From: Nocardioides cavernae
GTDB lineage: Bacteria; Actinomycetota; Actinomycetes; Propionibacteriales; Nocardioidaceae
Assembly (NCBI RefSeq): GCF_013410035.1
Contig: NZ_JACCBW010000002.1
Coordinates: forward strand, 372,001 to 436,000
Reading direction: 5' to 3'
Length of the DNA: 64,000 bases
Both the position numbers and the translations under genes were made by a program. Of the stretch, positions 33,174 to 41,895 are shown piece by piece (position 1 is the first letter of the stretch; each line of letters starts with the position of its first letter). The notes beneath the pieces were generated by a model. It did no database searches. It had not been told where the DNA came from and worked only from the letters and a program-made list of their open reading frames with translations.

Positions 33174-34439
33174 ATGAGCATGCTCGGCGTCCTGCGCGGT
33201 CCGCGCCAGGTCCTCTTCGGGGCCGGACAGCGCCACGCGCTCGGCACGGTGGTCGCATCCCTGGGCTCGCGAGCACTGGTCTGCACCGACGCGCGCTTCG
33301 GCGCCACCCCCGAGTACGCCCACCTCGTCGGTCTCCTCGAGCAGGCCGGCGTCACCGTCACCGCCTTCACCGAGGTCGAGCCGGACGTGCCCGTCCACCA
33401 GGTGGTGGAGGCCGCCGCGCTCGCCGCCGACGCGCGGCCCGACGTCATCGTCGGCATGGGCGGCGGGAGCTGCCTCGACCTGGCCAAGTCCGTGGCGGTG
33501 CTGCTGACCCACGGCGGTGCCCCGGCCGACTACTACGGCGAGCTGCGCGTCCCCGGTCCTGTCCTCCCCGTCGTCGCGCTGCCGACCACGGCCGGCACCG
33601 GCTCGGAGGTGACCCCGGTGGCCGTGCTCACCGACCCGGAGCGGGTGAGCAAGGTGGGCATCTCGAGCCCCCACCTGATCCCGCACACCGCGCTGTGCGA
33701 CCCCGAGCTCACCCTCGGCTGCCCGCCGGCGCTCACCGCCAGCGCGGGTGCCGACGCGCTCTCGCACGCCATCGAGTCGTTCACCGCCGTCCGGCGGGAG
33801 GTGACCACCGGCCTGGCCAGCGAGCGGGTCTTCGTCGGCAAGAACGAGCTCACCGACGTCTACGCGCTGCTCGGCATCCGGCTCATCGCCGGCAGCCTCC
33901 AGCGTGCCTGGTCCGAGCCCGACGACGTGCCCGCCCGCGAGGCGATGATGCTGGGTGCCACGGCGGGCGGCTTCGCCCTCGGCACCGCCGGCACCGCGGC
34001 CGCGCACGCCATCCAGTATCCCGTCGGTGCCCTCACCCACACCCCGCACGGGATCGGGGTCGGGCTGCTGCTGCCCTACGTCATGGAGTTCAACCGTCCC
34101 ACCCGGATCACCGAGCTCGCGGCGGTGGCGGTCGCGATGGGCGCGCCGGCCACCGGCAGCCCCGAGGACCTCGCCGACGAGGCGATCGACCGCGTGGCCG
34201 CCCTGCTCGGCGCCGTCGGGATCCCCGCCACCCTGGCCGAGCTCGGCCTGCCCGAGGACCGGCTGCGCTGGACCGCCGAGCAGGCCGCCGGTGCCGAGCG
34301 CCTGGTCGCCAACAACCCGCGACCCCTCGACGTCGACGCGCTCGAGCGCATCGTGCGCGCAGCCTGGTCCGGTGACCGTTCCTCCCTGCGCGACGCCCCG
34401 GTCGCTGCTGACCTGACCCCTGCCGGAGGTGTGCGATGA
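33174..34439 (+). CDS. Iron-containing (group III) alcohol dehydrogenase
   Basis: 421 residues. Nucleotide-binding GMGGGSCLDLAK is near residue 100. Metal-ligand His residues lie in ADALSHAIES and AHAIQYPVGALTHTPHGIG. PTTAGTGSEVTP is the group III signature. It interconverts an alcohol or hydroxyacid with its aldehyde using NAD(P). First gene of a seven-gene plus-strand operon; its stop overlaps the aldehyde dehydrogenase ATG. Together they would oxidise an alcohol to an acid. The substrate is probably delivered by the ABC importer that follows. Confidence 0.87.
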   Translation: MSMLGVLRGPRQVLFGAGQRHALGTVVASLGSRALVCTDARFGATPEYAHLVGLLEQAGVTVTAFTEVEPDVPVHQVVEAAALAADARPDVIVGMGGGSCLDLAKSVAVLLTHGGAPADYYGELRVPGPVLPVVALPTTAGTGSEVTPVAVLTDPERVSKVGISSPHLIPHTALCDPELTLGCPPALTASAGADALSHAIESFTAVRREVTTGLASERVFVGKNELTDVYALLGIRLIAGSLQRAWSEPDDVPAREAMMLGATAGGFALGTAGTAAAHAIQYPVGALTHTPHGIGVGLLLPYVMEFNRPTRITELAAVAVAMGAPATGSPEDLADEAIDRVAALLGAVGIPATLAELGLPEDRLRWTAEQAAGAERLVANNPRPLDVDALERIVRAAWSGDRSSLRDAPVAADLTPAGGVR

Positions 34440-35911
34440 CCCTCGTCGACGACGTCCTGCGTCCCGTGGCCGACACGGTCGACGTGCCCACCGACCTGCT
34501 CGTGGGCGGTGCCTGGCGTGCCGCGTCCGGCGGTCGCCGTCTCGAGGTCCGCGACCCCGCGACGGACGCCGTGCTCGCGACCGTGGCGGACGCCGACGTC
34601 GAGGACGCCACCGCGGCCGTGGACGCCGCCGCCGCGTCGGCCGCCGACTGGGCGGCCACCTCGCCACGGCACCGCGCCGACCTCCTGATGCGGGCCTTCG
34701 ACCTGATGCGCGCGCGCAGCGAGGAGCTGGCGCTGCTCATCTCGCTGGAGAACGGCAAGTCGCTCGCCGACGCCCGGGGCGAGGTCGCGTACGCCGCCGA
34801 GTTCTTCCGCTGGTACGCCGAGGAGGGCGTACGCCTGCGCGGGCAGCTGGGCCAGTCGCCCGGCGGGGCCAACCGGCTGCTCGTCACCTACCTGCCCGTC
34901 GGCGTCAGCGTGCTCGTCACCCCCTGGAACTTCCCGGCCGCCATGGCGACCCGCAAGATCGCGCCCGCGCTGGCCGCGGGCTGCACCGCGGTCCTCAAGC
35001 CGGCCGCCGAGACGCCTCTGACGGCGCTCGCCGTCGCCGCGATCCTGCGGGAGGTGGGCCTCCCGGACGGCGTCCTCAACGTCGTGACGACCTCCCGCCC
35101 CGGTCCGGTCGTCGAGGCGATGCTGACGCACCGCAGCACCCGGATGGTCTCCTTCACCGGGTCGACCGAGGTCGGGCGGGTGCTGCTGCGCACCGCCGCC
35201 GACAAGGTCCTGAAGTGCGCGATGGAGCTCGGCGGCAACGCCCCCTTCGTGGTGCTGGAGGACGCCGACGTCGAGGACGCGCTCGAGGGCGCGATGGTCG
35301 CCAAGATGCGCAACGGCGGGCAGGCGTGCACGGCCGCCAACCGCTTCTTCGTGCACGACGCGGTCCACGACGAGTTCGTCGCCGGCCTGGTCGAGCGGAT
35401 GGGCGCCCTGCGGCTCGGCGCGGGCCCCGACCCCGACACCCAGGTCGGCCCGCTGGTCAACGAGCAGGCGGTGGACAAGGTCGACAGCCTGGTCCGCGAC
35501 GCCGTCGAGCGCGGCGCCCGCGTGCTGCTGGGCGGCAGCCCGGGCGGCGGACCGGGCTGCTTCTACCCCCCGACCGTCCTGGTCGACGTCCCCCACGACG
35601 CCCGCGTGCTCCACGAGGAGGTCTTCGGACCCGTGGCGCCCGTCGTCCGCTTCGACTCCGAGGACGAGGTGATGGAGCGCGTCAACGACACCGACCTCGG
35701 GCTCGTCAGCTACCTCTACACCCGCGACGTCGGTCGCGGCCTGCGCCTGGCCGAGCGGCTGGAGAGCGGGATGGTCGGCCTGAACCGCGGGCTGGTCTCC
35801 GACCCCGCCGCCCCCTTCGGCGGCACCAAGCAGAGCGGGCTCGGCCGCGAGGGCAGCACCGAGGGACTCCTCGAGTTCATGGAGGCCCAGTACGTCGCCA
35901 CGTCGTGGTGA
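34436..35911 (+). CDS. Aldehyde dehydrogenase (succinate-semialdehyde-type)
   Basis: 491 residues, complete. VTPWNFPAAMATRK, GFTGS-like SFTGSTEVG, general base Glu in MELGGNAPFVV, catalytic Cys in GGQACTAANR and the FGGTKQSGLGREGS end match the GabD-type group. It oxidises an aldehyde to a carboxylate with NAD(P)+. It is coupled to the alcohol dehydrogenase through an ATGA overlap. A 19-bp palindrome directly follows its stop. Confidence 0.87.
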   Translation: MTLVDDVLRPVADTVDVPTDLLVGGAWRAASGGRRLEVRDPATDAVLATVADADVEDATAAVDAAAASAADWAATSPRHRADLLMRAFDLMRARSEELALLISLENGKSLADARGEVAYAAEFFRWYAEEGVRLRGQLGQSPGGANRLLVTYLPVGVSVLVTPWNFPAAMATRKIAPALAAGCTAVLKPAAETPLTALAVAAILREVGLPDGVLNVVTTSRPGPVVEAMLTHRSTRMVSFTGSTEVGRVLLRTAADKVLKCAMELGGNAPFVVLEDADVEDALEGAMVAKMRNGGQACTAANRFFVHDAVHDEFVAGLVERMGALRLGAGPDPDTQVGPLVNEQAVDKVDSLVRDAVERGARVLLGGSPGGGPGCFYPPTVLVDVPHDARVLHEEVFGPVAPVVRFDSEDEVMERVNDTDLGLVSYLYTRDVGRGLRLAERLESGMVGLNRGLVSDPAAPFGGTKQSGLGREGSTEGLLEFMEAQYVATSW

Positions 35912-35923
35912 CGACGTCACCAC
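35905..35923. promoter_or_regulatory. 19-bp palindrome before solute-binding-protein gene
   Basis: GTGGTGACG, A, CGTCACCAC: perfect 9-bp arms with a 1-nt centre, overlapping the aldehyde dehydrogenase stop. The tiny centre argues for a protein-binding site more than a hairpin. Confidence 0.5.
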
Positions 35924-35985
35924 CCACCTGACCGTCCACCCCACCCGAACGACACCCCCACCACCGAGCAGGAAGCAGGAGACAG

Positions 35986-37428
35986 ATGCGGTACCTACAG
36001 CGAGCGGGACGAACGTCCCTCCCCGGCAGGCGCGTCCGCCTGGCCACGGCGGCCGTCGTGACGTCCATGGTCCTCGCCGCCTGCGGTGGCGGGGACGGCG
36101 ACGGCGGCGGTGGCGGCGGCGGTGGCGGCGAGGCCGGTGGCCCCGCGGCACCCGCCACGGTCCCCGAGCTCACCGACGACCCGGTGACCCTCAGCTTCGT
36201 GTGGTTCGAGTGGCCGCCGGCGCAGGCGCTGGAGGACTTCGCCAACGCGGAGTACACCAAGGAGCGGCCCAACGTGACCATCGAGGTCAACACGGTGCCC
36301 AACGCCAACTGGCACGACGCGATGTTCACCCAGTTCGCCGCGCGTCAGACCGACTTCGACATCGCGATCCTGGACTCGCAGCACATCGGCGAGGCCGTCA
36401 CCAACGGCAACATCCTCGACATCACCGACTTCGTCAACGAGAACATCGAGGTCGACGCCTACGACCCCTACCTGCTCGCGGCGTACGGCCAGTACCCCCA
36501 GGCGGAGACCGGTCAGCGCGACGAGGACGCCAGCCTCTACGGCCTGCCGCTCCTCGGCGACACCTGGACGATGATCTACCGCAAGGACCTGATCGGCGAC
36601 GAGCCGCCGCAGACCTGGGACGAGATGATCGACGCCGCCCAGACGTGCCAGGACGAGAACCCCGGTGTCAGCGGCCTGGCGTTCCACCAGGCCAACGGCT
36701 CCGACGCCGCGGCGGTCACCTACAACACCGTCAACGGTGTCTACGGCGGCAACCTGTGGAACTCCCAGGACAAGCAGATCGAGGGCGTCATCAACGACGA
36801 GGCGGGCCAGAAGGCCATGGACGTCCTCGTCAACGAGATGAAGCCGCTCACCGCCAAGGGCTCGGGCAACTGGTTCATCGACGAGGTCAACGCCGCGGTC
36901 GCCCAGGGCAAGGCCTGCATCGCGTTCCAGTGGATCGCCGCCGCCGGCGGGCTGGTCGACCCCGAGCAGTCGACGCTCGGCGCGACGGAGGACGAGATCC
37001 TCGACAAGCTCGGCTTCGCGACCCTGCCGACCCAGGAGTCCGACGTCGTGCCGCTCGGCGGGATGGGCATGCACATCTCTGCCTACGCCCCCGACGAGCG
37101 CATGGCCGAGGCGCTCAACTTCATGAAGTGGTTCGAGCAGGAGGACATCCAGAAGAAGTGGGCCGCGGCGGGCGGCGTTCCGGCGCGCACCGACGCCATC
37201 CAGTCGCCGGAGTTCCTCGAGGCCGGGCCGTTCAACCAGGTCTACGCCGACTCGGTGGCCCGGATGCGTGACATGTGGAACGTCCCGGAGTACGCCAAGC
37301 TCATCGACATCGAGAACACCAACGTGAACGCGGCGCTCAACGGCGCCAAGGACCCGGAGGAGGCGCTCGACGACATCGCCGCGGAGCAGCAGGGCGTGCT
37401 CGACTCCGCAGGCGGCGGCGGGCTGTGA
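35986..37428 (+). CDS. ABC-transporter sugar-type solute-binding lipoprotein
   Basis: 480 residues. A signal peptide ends in the lipobox VLAACGG, followed by a long Gly/Asp linker. The body matches family 1 extracellular solute-binding proteins for sugars or polyols (LYGLPLLGDTWTMIYRKDLIGD, FQWIAAAGGLVDPEQ). It delivers substrate to the permeases that follow. AGGAGA lies about 6 nt before the ATG. The gap to the first permease is 9 nt. Confidence 0.9.
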   Translation: MRYLQRAGRTSLPGRRVRLATAAVVTSMVLAACGGGDGDGGGGGGGGGEAGGPAAPATVPELTDDPVTLSFVWFEWPPAQALEDFANAEYTKERPNVTIEVNTVPNANWHDAMFTQFAARQTDFDIAILDSQHIGEAVTNGNILDITDFVNENIEVDAYDPYLLAAYGQYPQAETGQRDEDASLYGLPLLGDTWTMIYRKDLIGDEPPQTWDEMIDAAQTCQDENPGVSGLAFHQANGSDAAAVTYNTVNGVYGGNLWNSQDKQIEGVINDEAGQKAMDVLVNEMKPLTAKGSGNWFIDEVNAAVAQGKACIAFQWIAAAGGLVDPEQSTLGATEDEILDKLGFATLPTQESDVVPLGGMGMHISAYAPDERMAEALNFMKWFEQEDIQKKWAAAGGVPARTDAIQSPEFLEAGPFNQVYADSVARMRDMWNVPEYAKLIDIENTNVNAALNGAKDPEEALDDIAAEQQGVLDSAGGGGL

Positions 37429-37437
37429 GCTGACCCG

Positions 37438-38376
37438 ATGGCCACCACGATCGACTCCCCGGTGCAGGAGGCCAGTGCGGTGCCTCCTGCGCCGGGGGGT
37501 TCCCCCCGCCTGAGCGACCGCGGCCTGGCCGTGGCGTTCATCTCCCCGGCGTTGCTGCTGCTGCTCGGCATGTCGGTGTTCCCGCTGCTGTGGGCGCTCT
37601 ACCTGTCCTTCACCGACTACTCGGCCACGCGCGACGTGCCCGCGAACTTCATCGGGCTCAGGAACTACACCGACATCCTCACCTCCGACCAGGTCCGCAT
37701 CCGGGCCCTGACGACCCTGCTGTACGTCGTCGGTGCGGTCGCGCTCCAGACCGTGCTCGGCTTCGCGATCGCCTTCCTGATCTCGCGGCGCACGCGAGGT
37801 CGCGGGGCACTGACCACCCTGTTCCTGGTGCCGATGATGCTCTCGCCCGTCGTGGTCGGCCTGTTCTGGAAGTTCATGCTGGACGCACAGTTCGGCGTCA
37901 TCAACTCGATGCTCGGCTCGCTCGGCTTCGGGCAGGTGGAGTGGCTCACCCGGCAGCGGACGGCGCTGTTCTCGCTGATCGTCGTCGACACCTGGCAGTG
38001 GACGCCGTTCATCATGCTCATCGCGCTCGCCGGGCTCACCGCGGTCCCGAACTACCTCTACGAGGCCGCGTCCATCGACCGCGCCTCGGAGTGGTTCCGC
38101 TTCCGGCACATCACGCTGCCGATGGTGTGGCCGCTGCTGCTCATCGCCGTCATGTTCCGGGCCATCGAGGCCTTCCGGCTGTTCGACCTCGTCTACATCC
38201 TCACCAGCGGAGGCCCAGGGGTCTCCACGGAGACGCTGTCGTTCCACGTCTACAAGGTCGCGTTCCTCGGCTTCAGCACCGGGACCGCGTCGGCCTACGG
38301 GATCCTCATGGTTCTCGTGGTCATCGTCCTGGCGCAGTTCTACCTGCGCTACCTCAACAAGCTCAAGGAGGGCTGA
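37438..38376 (+). CDS. ABC-transporter permease (MalF-type)
   Basis: 312 residues with six predicted membrane helices, the first near residue 30-50. The EAA cytoplasmic loop is YEAASIDRASEWFRFRHITLP, which contacts an ATPase. It forms the channel together with the next gene's product. The stop shares one base with the next ATG (TGATG). Confidence 0.9.
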   Translation: MATTIDSPVQEASAVPPAPGGSPRLSDRGLAVAFISPALLLLLGMSVFPLLWALYLSFTDYSATRDVPANFIGLRNYTDILTSDQVRIRALTTLLYVVGAVALQTVLGFAIAFLISRRTRGRGALTTLFLVPMMLSPVVVGLFWKFMLDAQFGVINSMLGSLGFGQVEWLTRQRTALFSLIVVDTWQWTPFIMLIALAGLTAVPNYLYEAASIDRASEWFRFRHITLPMVWPLLLIAVMFRAIEAFRLFDLVYILTSGGPGVSTETLSFHVYKVAFLGFSTGTASAYGILMVLVVIVLAQFYLRYLNKLKEG

Positions 38377-39284
38377 TGGCCATCTCCATCGACGAGGCGG
38401 TGCCCGCCCCGGTCACGGACGACGCGCCCACCGCGCGCCGCCGCGGCGGCACCGCCCGCCGGGTGATCGAGGTGCTGCTGCTCGTCATCATCGCGGTGGC
38501 CATGCTGTTCCCGGTCCTGTGGATGCTCGAGACCTCCATCAAGGAGAACCGTGACGTCTACGCGGTGCCGGCGAAGTTCTTCAACTTCGACTTCACCCTC
38601 GACCACTACAAGGACGTCTTCGTCGCGCAGGGCGGAGGGCGGTCCGACCTGTCGGGCTCGTTCCTCAACTCGGTGATCGTCGCCGGCGCCTCGACCGTGC
38701 TCGCCACGGTGCTCGGCGTGCCGGCCGCGTGGGCGTACTCCCGCTTCACCCTGAAGGCCAAGAAGGACCAGCTGTTCTTCATCCTGTCGACCCGCTTCAT
38801 GCCGCCCGTGGTCGTGGTGATCCCGATCTTCCTGATGTACCGCGAGCTGGGCCTCATCGACAGCAAGCTCGGCCTCGTCCTCATCTACGCCGCCTTCAAC
38901 GTGCCCTTCACGATCTGGATGATGAAGGGGTTCGTCGACGAGGTGCCGGCGGAGTACGAGGACGCGGCGATGCTCGACGGCTACACCCGCCTCCAGGCGT
39001 TCAGGAAGTTCACCCTGCCCCTGCTGGTGCCGGGGATCGCCGCCACGGCGGTCTTCGCCCTCATCTTCTCCTGGAACGAGTTCGTGTTCGCCATCTTCCT
39101 CACCTCCAGCCAGGAGGTCCGCACGGCGCCTCCCGCCATCGCCGGGCTCATCGGCGGCACGACCGTGGACTGGGGCCTCGTCGCCGCGTCCGCGGTGGTC
39201 TTCGCCCTCCCCGTCCTCGTCTTCGCCTACCTGGTCCGCAAGCACCTCGTCGCCGGCGTGACCCTCGGGGCGGTGCGTCGCTGA
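38376..39284 (+). CDS. ABC-transporter permease (MalG-type)
   Basis: 302 residues, six predicted membrane helices. The EAA loop is YEDAAMLDGYTRLQAFRKFTLP. It ends in RKHLVAGVTLGAVR, the usual C-terminus of MalG-type sugar permeases, which supports a carbohydrate or polyol substrate. It is linked by one-base overlaps to the genes on both sides. Confidence 0.9.
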   Translation: MAISIDEAVPAPVTDDAPTARRRGGTARRVIEVLLLVIIAVAMLFPVLWMLETSIKENRDVYAVPAKFFNFDFTLDHYKDVFVAQGGGRSDLSGSFLNSVIVAGASTVLATVLGVPAAWAYSRFTLKAKKDQLFFILSTRFMPPVVVVIPIFLMYRELGLIDSKLGLVLIYAAFNVPFTIWMMKGFVDEVPAEYEDAAMLDGYTRLQAFRKFTLPLLVPGIAATAVFALIFSWNEFVFAIFLTSSQEVRTAPPAIAGLIGGTTVDWGLVAASAVVFALPVLVFAYLVRKHLVAGVTLGAVRR

Positions 39285-40351
39285 TGGCCGGGATCGAGGT
39301 CACCTCGCTGCACAAGCGCTACCCCGACGGGACCGTCGCCGTCGAGCATGTCGACCTGTCCATCGGGGACGGGGAGCTGTTCGTGATGCTCGGCCCGTCC
39401 GGGTGCGGGAAGACCACCACGCTGCGAGCGATGGCGGGCCTGGAGCGCCAGACCTCCGGCGACATCCGGATCGGGACCACGCTGGTCAACGACCTGGCGC
39501 CGGCCGAGCGCGACATCGCGATGGTCTTCCAGTTCTACGCCCTCTACCCGCACCTGCGGACCCGGGACAACCTCGCCTTCCCGCTGCGGGCCGAGGGCCT
39601 GCCGGAGAAGGAGGTCCGCGAGCGGGTCGCCGAGGCGTCCCGGATGATGCAGCTCGACCCGCTGCTCGACCGGCGCCCGCACCGGCTCTCCGGCGGCGAG
39701 CAGCAGCGCGTCGCGCTGGCGCGGGCGCTGGTGCGCCGGCCGCGCGCGTTCCTCATGGACGAGCCGCTGACCAACCTCGACGCCGAGCTGCGCGCCGACA
39801 CGCGCACCGAGATCAAGCACCTGCAGGCGGAGCTCGGCACGACGATGGTCTACGTCACCCACGACCAGGTCGAGGCGATGTCGCTCGGGCACCGCATCGC
39901 GATCCTCAACAAGGGCCGCGTCGAGCAGGTCGGGACACCGCTCGAGGTGTACGACCGGCCGGCCAGCCTCTTCTGCGCCTCCTTCATCGGCTCCCCGCCG
40001 ATGAACCTCATCCCGGTCGAGCTCGCCGAGCACGGCCTGCGCGGGGCGGGCGGGCTGGTCCTGGCGCCCCCGCCGGGCCTCCCGCGCGACCGAGCGCTCG
40101 TCGCGGGCGTACGCCCCGAGGCGCTCGAGGTGACCGCGCCCGGCGCGGACGCCACGGTCCCCGCCCGCGTGGTCTCCGCGGAGGCGCTCGGCGACGAGAT
40201 CATCTACGTCGTCGACCACGGCGGTGCCACGGACGTCCGGGTGCGGATGCCACCCACCGCCCGCTTCGAGACCGACGCCCACGTCGGGCTCCGCCACTCC
40301 GGTGCCACGCCACCGGTCTACGACACGACCACGGAAGAGCTGGTGGCCTGA
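39284..40351 (+). CDS. ABC-transporter ATPase, canonical subunit
   Basis: 355 residues. Walker A GPSGCGKTT, Q-loop VFQFYALYPH, signature LSGGEQQRVALARAL, Walker B FLMDEPLTNLD and H-loop His193 (VTHDQ) are all intact. The C-terminal about 120 residues form an OB-type regulatory domain like MalK. It probably pairs with the non-identical ATPase encoded next. Confidence 0.92.
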   Translation: MAGIEVTSLHKRYPDGTVAVEHVDLSIGDGELFVMLGPSGCGKTTTLRAMAGLERQTSGDIRIGTTLVNDLAPAERDIAMVFQFYALYPHLRTRDNLAFPLRAEGLPEKEVRERVAEASRMMQLDPLLDRRPHRLSGGEQQRVALARALVRRPRAFLMDEPLTNLDAELRADTRTEIKHLQAELGTTMVYVTHDQVEAMSLGHRIAILNKGRVEQVGTPLEVYDRPASLFCASFIGSPPMNLIPVELAEHGLRGAGGLVLAPPPGLPRDRALVAGVRPEALEVTAPGADATVPARVVSAEALGDEIIYVVDHGGATDVRVRMPPTARFETDAHVGLRHSGATPPVYDTTTEELVA

Positions 40352-41427
40352 TGGGAACGGTGCAGGCGCGCGGGTTGCGCAAGGCGTTCGGTGACGTCCA
40401 GGCGCTCGACGGCGTGGACCTCGACGTGCCCGACGGCTCGTTCTTCGTGGTCCTCGGCCCGTCAGGCGCGGGCAAGACGACGACCCTGCGCGCGATCGCG
40501 GGCCTCGAACAGCTCGACGAGGGGTCGGTGCACCTCGATGGCCGCGACGCGACGGCGGACACGCCGGCCGCGCGCGACCTGGCGATGGTGTTCCAGAGCT
40601 ACGCGCTCTACCCGCGGCGCACGGCGTACGAGAACATCGCCTCGCCGCTGCGCGCCCGCAAGGCGTCCGCGGACGAGATCTCGACCGCCGTCGCGGAGGT
40701 GTCGTCGCTGCTGCACATCGAACGACTCCTGCAGCGTCGCCCGGCCCAGATGTCGGGCGGCGAGCAGCAGCGCGTCGCGCTGGCGCGTGCGCTCGTGCGG
40801 CGCCCGCGTGCGTTCCTCATGGACGAGCCGCTGACCAACCTCGACCTCAAGCTCCGCGTCGAGATGCGCACGGAGCTGACCCGCATCCACCGCAGCCTCG
40901 GCGGGACCTTCGTCTACGTCACCAACGACCAGGTGGAGGCGCTGTCGATGGCGGACCAGGTCGCGGTGCTGCGCGAGGGCAGGGTGCAGCAGGTCGGCAC
41001 GCCGACGGACGTCTACGAGCGACCGGCCAACCAGTGGGTCGCCGGCTTCGTCGGCAGCCCGCGGATCAGCCTCCTGGCCTGCCGCGCCGAGGGCGACCGG
41101 CTCGTCGGCGAGCAGGGCTGGTCGCTGCCGCGGCCGCGCTGGACCACGGCGGAGGACGGCAGGCCGCTGCTCCTCGGCCTGCGCGCGGAGGACGTCTCGG
41201 TCGAGACCCGCGGCACGGCCGCGCTCCCGGGCGAGGTCTACGGCCTCGAGCCGCTCGGGGACCGCACGGTCGTTGACGTCAAGGTCGGCTCCGAGATGCT
41301 GAAGGTCAAGGCCCGCCCGACCGTGGCGGGCGTGCCCGGCGAACGGGTCGAGGTCGCCGTCGACCTGGACCGGGCGCACATCTTCGACGCCGACACCGGT
41401 CTCGCGCTGTCCACCGCGGGCCGCTAG
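40351..41427 (+). CDS. ABC-transporter ATPase with Asn in place of H-loop His
   Basis: 358 residues. Walker A GPSGAGKTT, Q-loop VFQSYALYP, signature MSGGEQQRVALARAL and Walker B FLMDEPLTNLD are present. The switch residue is Asn192 (VYVTNDQVEA) where the partner has His. A MalK-like C-terminal domain follows. A heterodimer with the preceding ATPase would have one altered catalytic site. Last gene of the operon that starts at 33174. Confidence 0.9.
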   Translation: MGTVQARGLRKAFGDVQALDGVDLDVPDGSFFVVLGPSGAGKTTTLRAIAGLEQLDEGSVHLDGRDATADTPAARDLAMVFQSYALYPRRTAYENIASPLRARKASADEISTAVAEVSSLLHIERLLQRRPAQMSGGEQQRVALARALVRRPRAFLMDEPLTNLDLKLRVEMRTELTRIHRSLGGTFVYVTNDQVEALSMADQVAVLREGRVQQVGTPTDVYERPANQWVAGFVGSPRISLLACRAEGDRLVGEQGWSLPRPRWTTAEDGRPLLLGLRAEDVSVETRGTAALPGEVYGLEPLGDRTVVDVKVGSEMLKVKARPTVAGVPGERVEVAVDLDRAHIFDADTGLALSTAGR

Positions 41428-41453
41428 CAGGGACCCGGCGCCGGCGCCCCCGA

Positions 41454-41795
41454 TCAGCTCCCGATCAGCTCCGCGACGGCGGCGGCCAGCTCGGTGCGGT
41501 TGAAGGGCTTCGGCAGGAAGTGCGGGTGCTGGCGGCCGACGTCGAGGTCGCCCGACATCAGCAGCACGCGGGCCGAGGGGCGCAGGGCGCGCAGCTGCAC
41601 GGCCACCTCGAGCCCGGTCATGCGCGGCATGTGGTGGTCGAGCAGGATCAGGTCGAACTCGTCCTCGGTCGCCCTGGCCAGGGCCTCGGCCCCGTTGCCG
41701 GCGGTCGCCACGTCGTGGCCCGCGCGCTCCAGCACGTATGCGATGAAGTCACGGATGTCCTCGTCGTCGTCGGAGACGAGGAAGCGGTTCGACAT
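41454..41795 (-). CDS. Single-domain response regulator
   Basis: 113 residues, a receiver domain only. Acidic pocket Asp9-Asp11 (VSDDDED), phospho-acceptor Asp53 (LLDHHMP), Ser81 switch and Lys96 (LPKP) are intact. No output domain, so it likely acts by protein contact or as a phosphate relay. ATG at 41795 has GGAGGAG upstream. It diverges from a histidine kinase gene, its probable partner. Confidence 0.88.
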   Translation of the reverse strand: MSNRFLVSDDDEDIRDFIAYVLERAGHDVATAGNGAEALARATEDEFDLILLDHHMPRMTGLEVAVQLRALRPSARVLLMSGDLDVGRQHPHFLPKPFNRTELAAAVAELIGS

Positions 41796-41882
41796 GGTCC
41801 GAGTCTCCTCCACGGGGCGCCCGGATGGACAGCAGACCGGTGAAAACGTCGTCGGATCGTGAGGCTCGGGGCCGCGCATTTG

Positions 41883-41895
41883 TACGCTTGCGCGC
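41883..41895 (+). promoter_or_regulatory. Candidate -10 of histidine kinase gene
   Basis: TACGCT (41883-41888) is 7 nt before the ATG at 41896; a leaderless transcript is likely. Confidence 0.4.

Noticed and set aside
36064..36150. Glycine-rich low-complexity DNA in the solute-binding-protein gene
   Set aside because: It is a normal flexible linker after a lipobox in actinobacterial binding proteins.
38349..39245. A 298-residue minus-strand frame opposite the MalG-type permease
   Set aside because: Antisense shadow, charged low-complexity sequence; the permease is clear on the plus strand.
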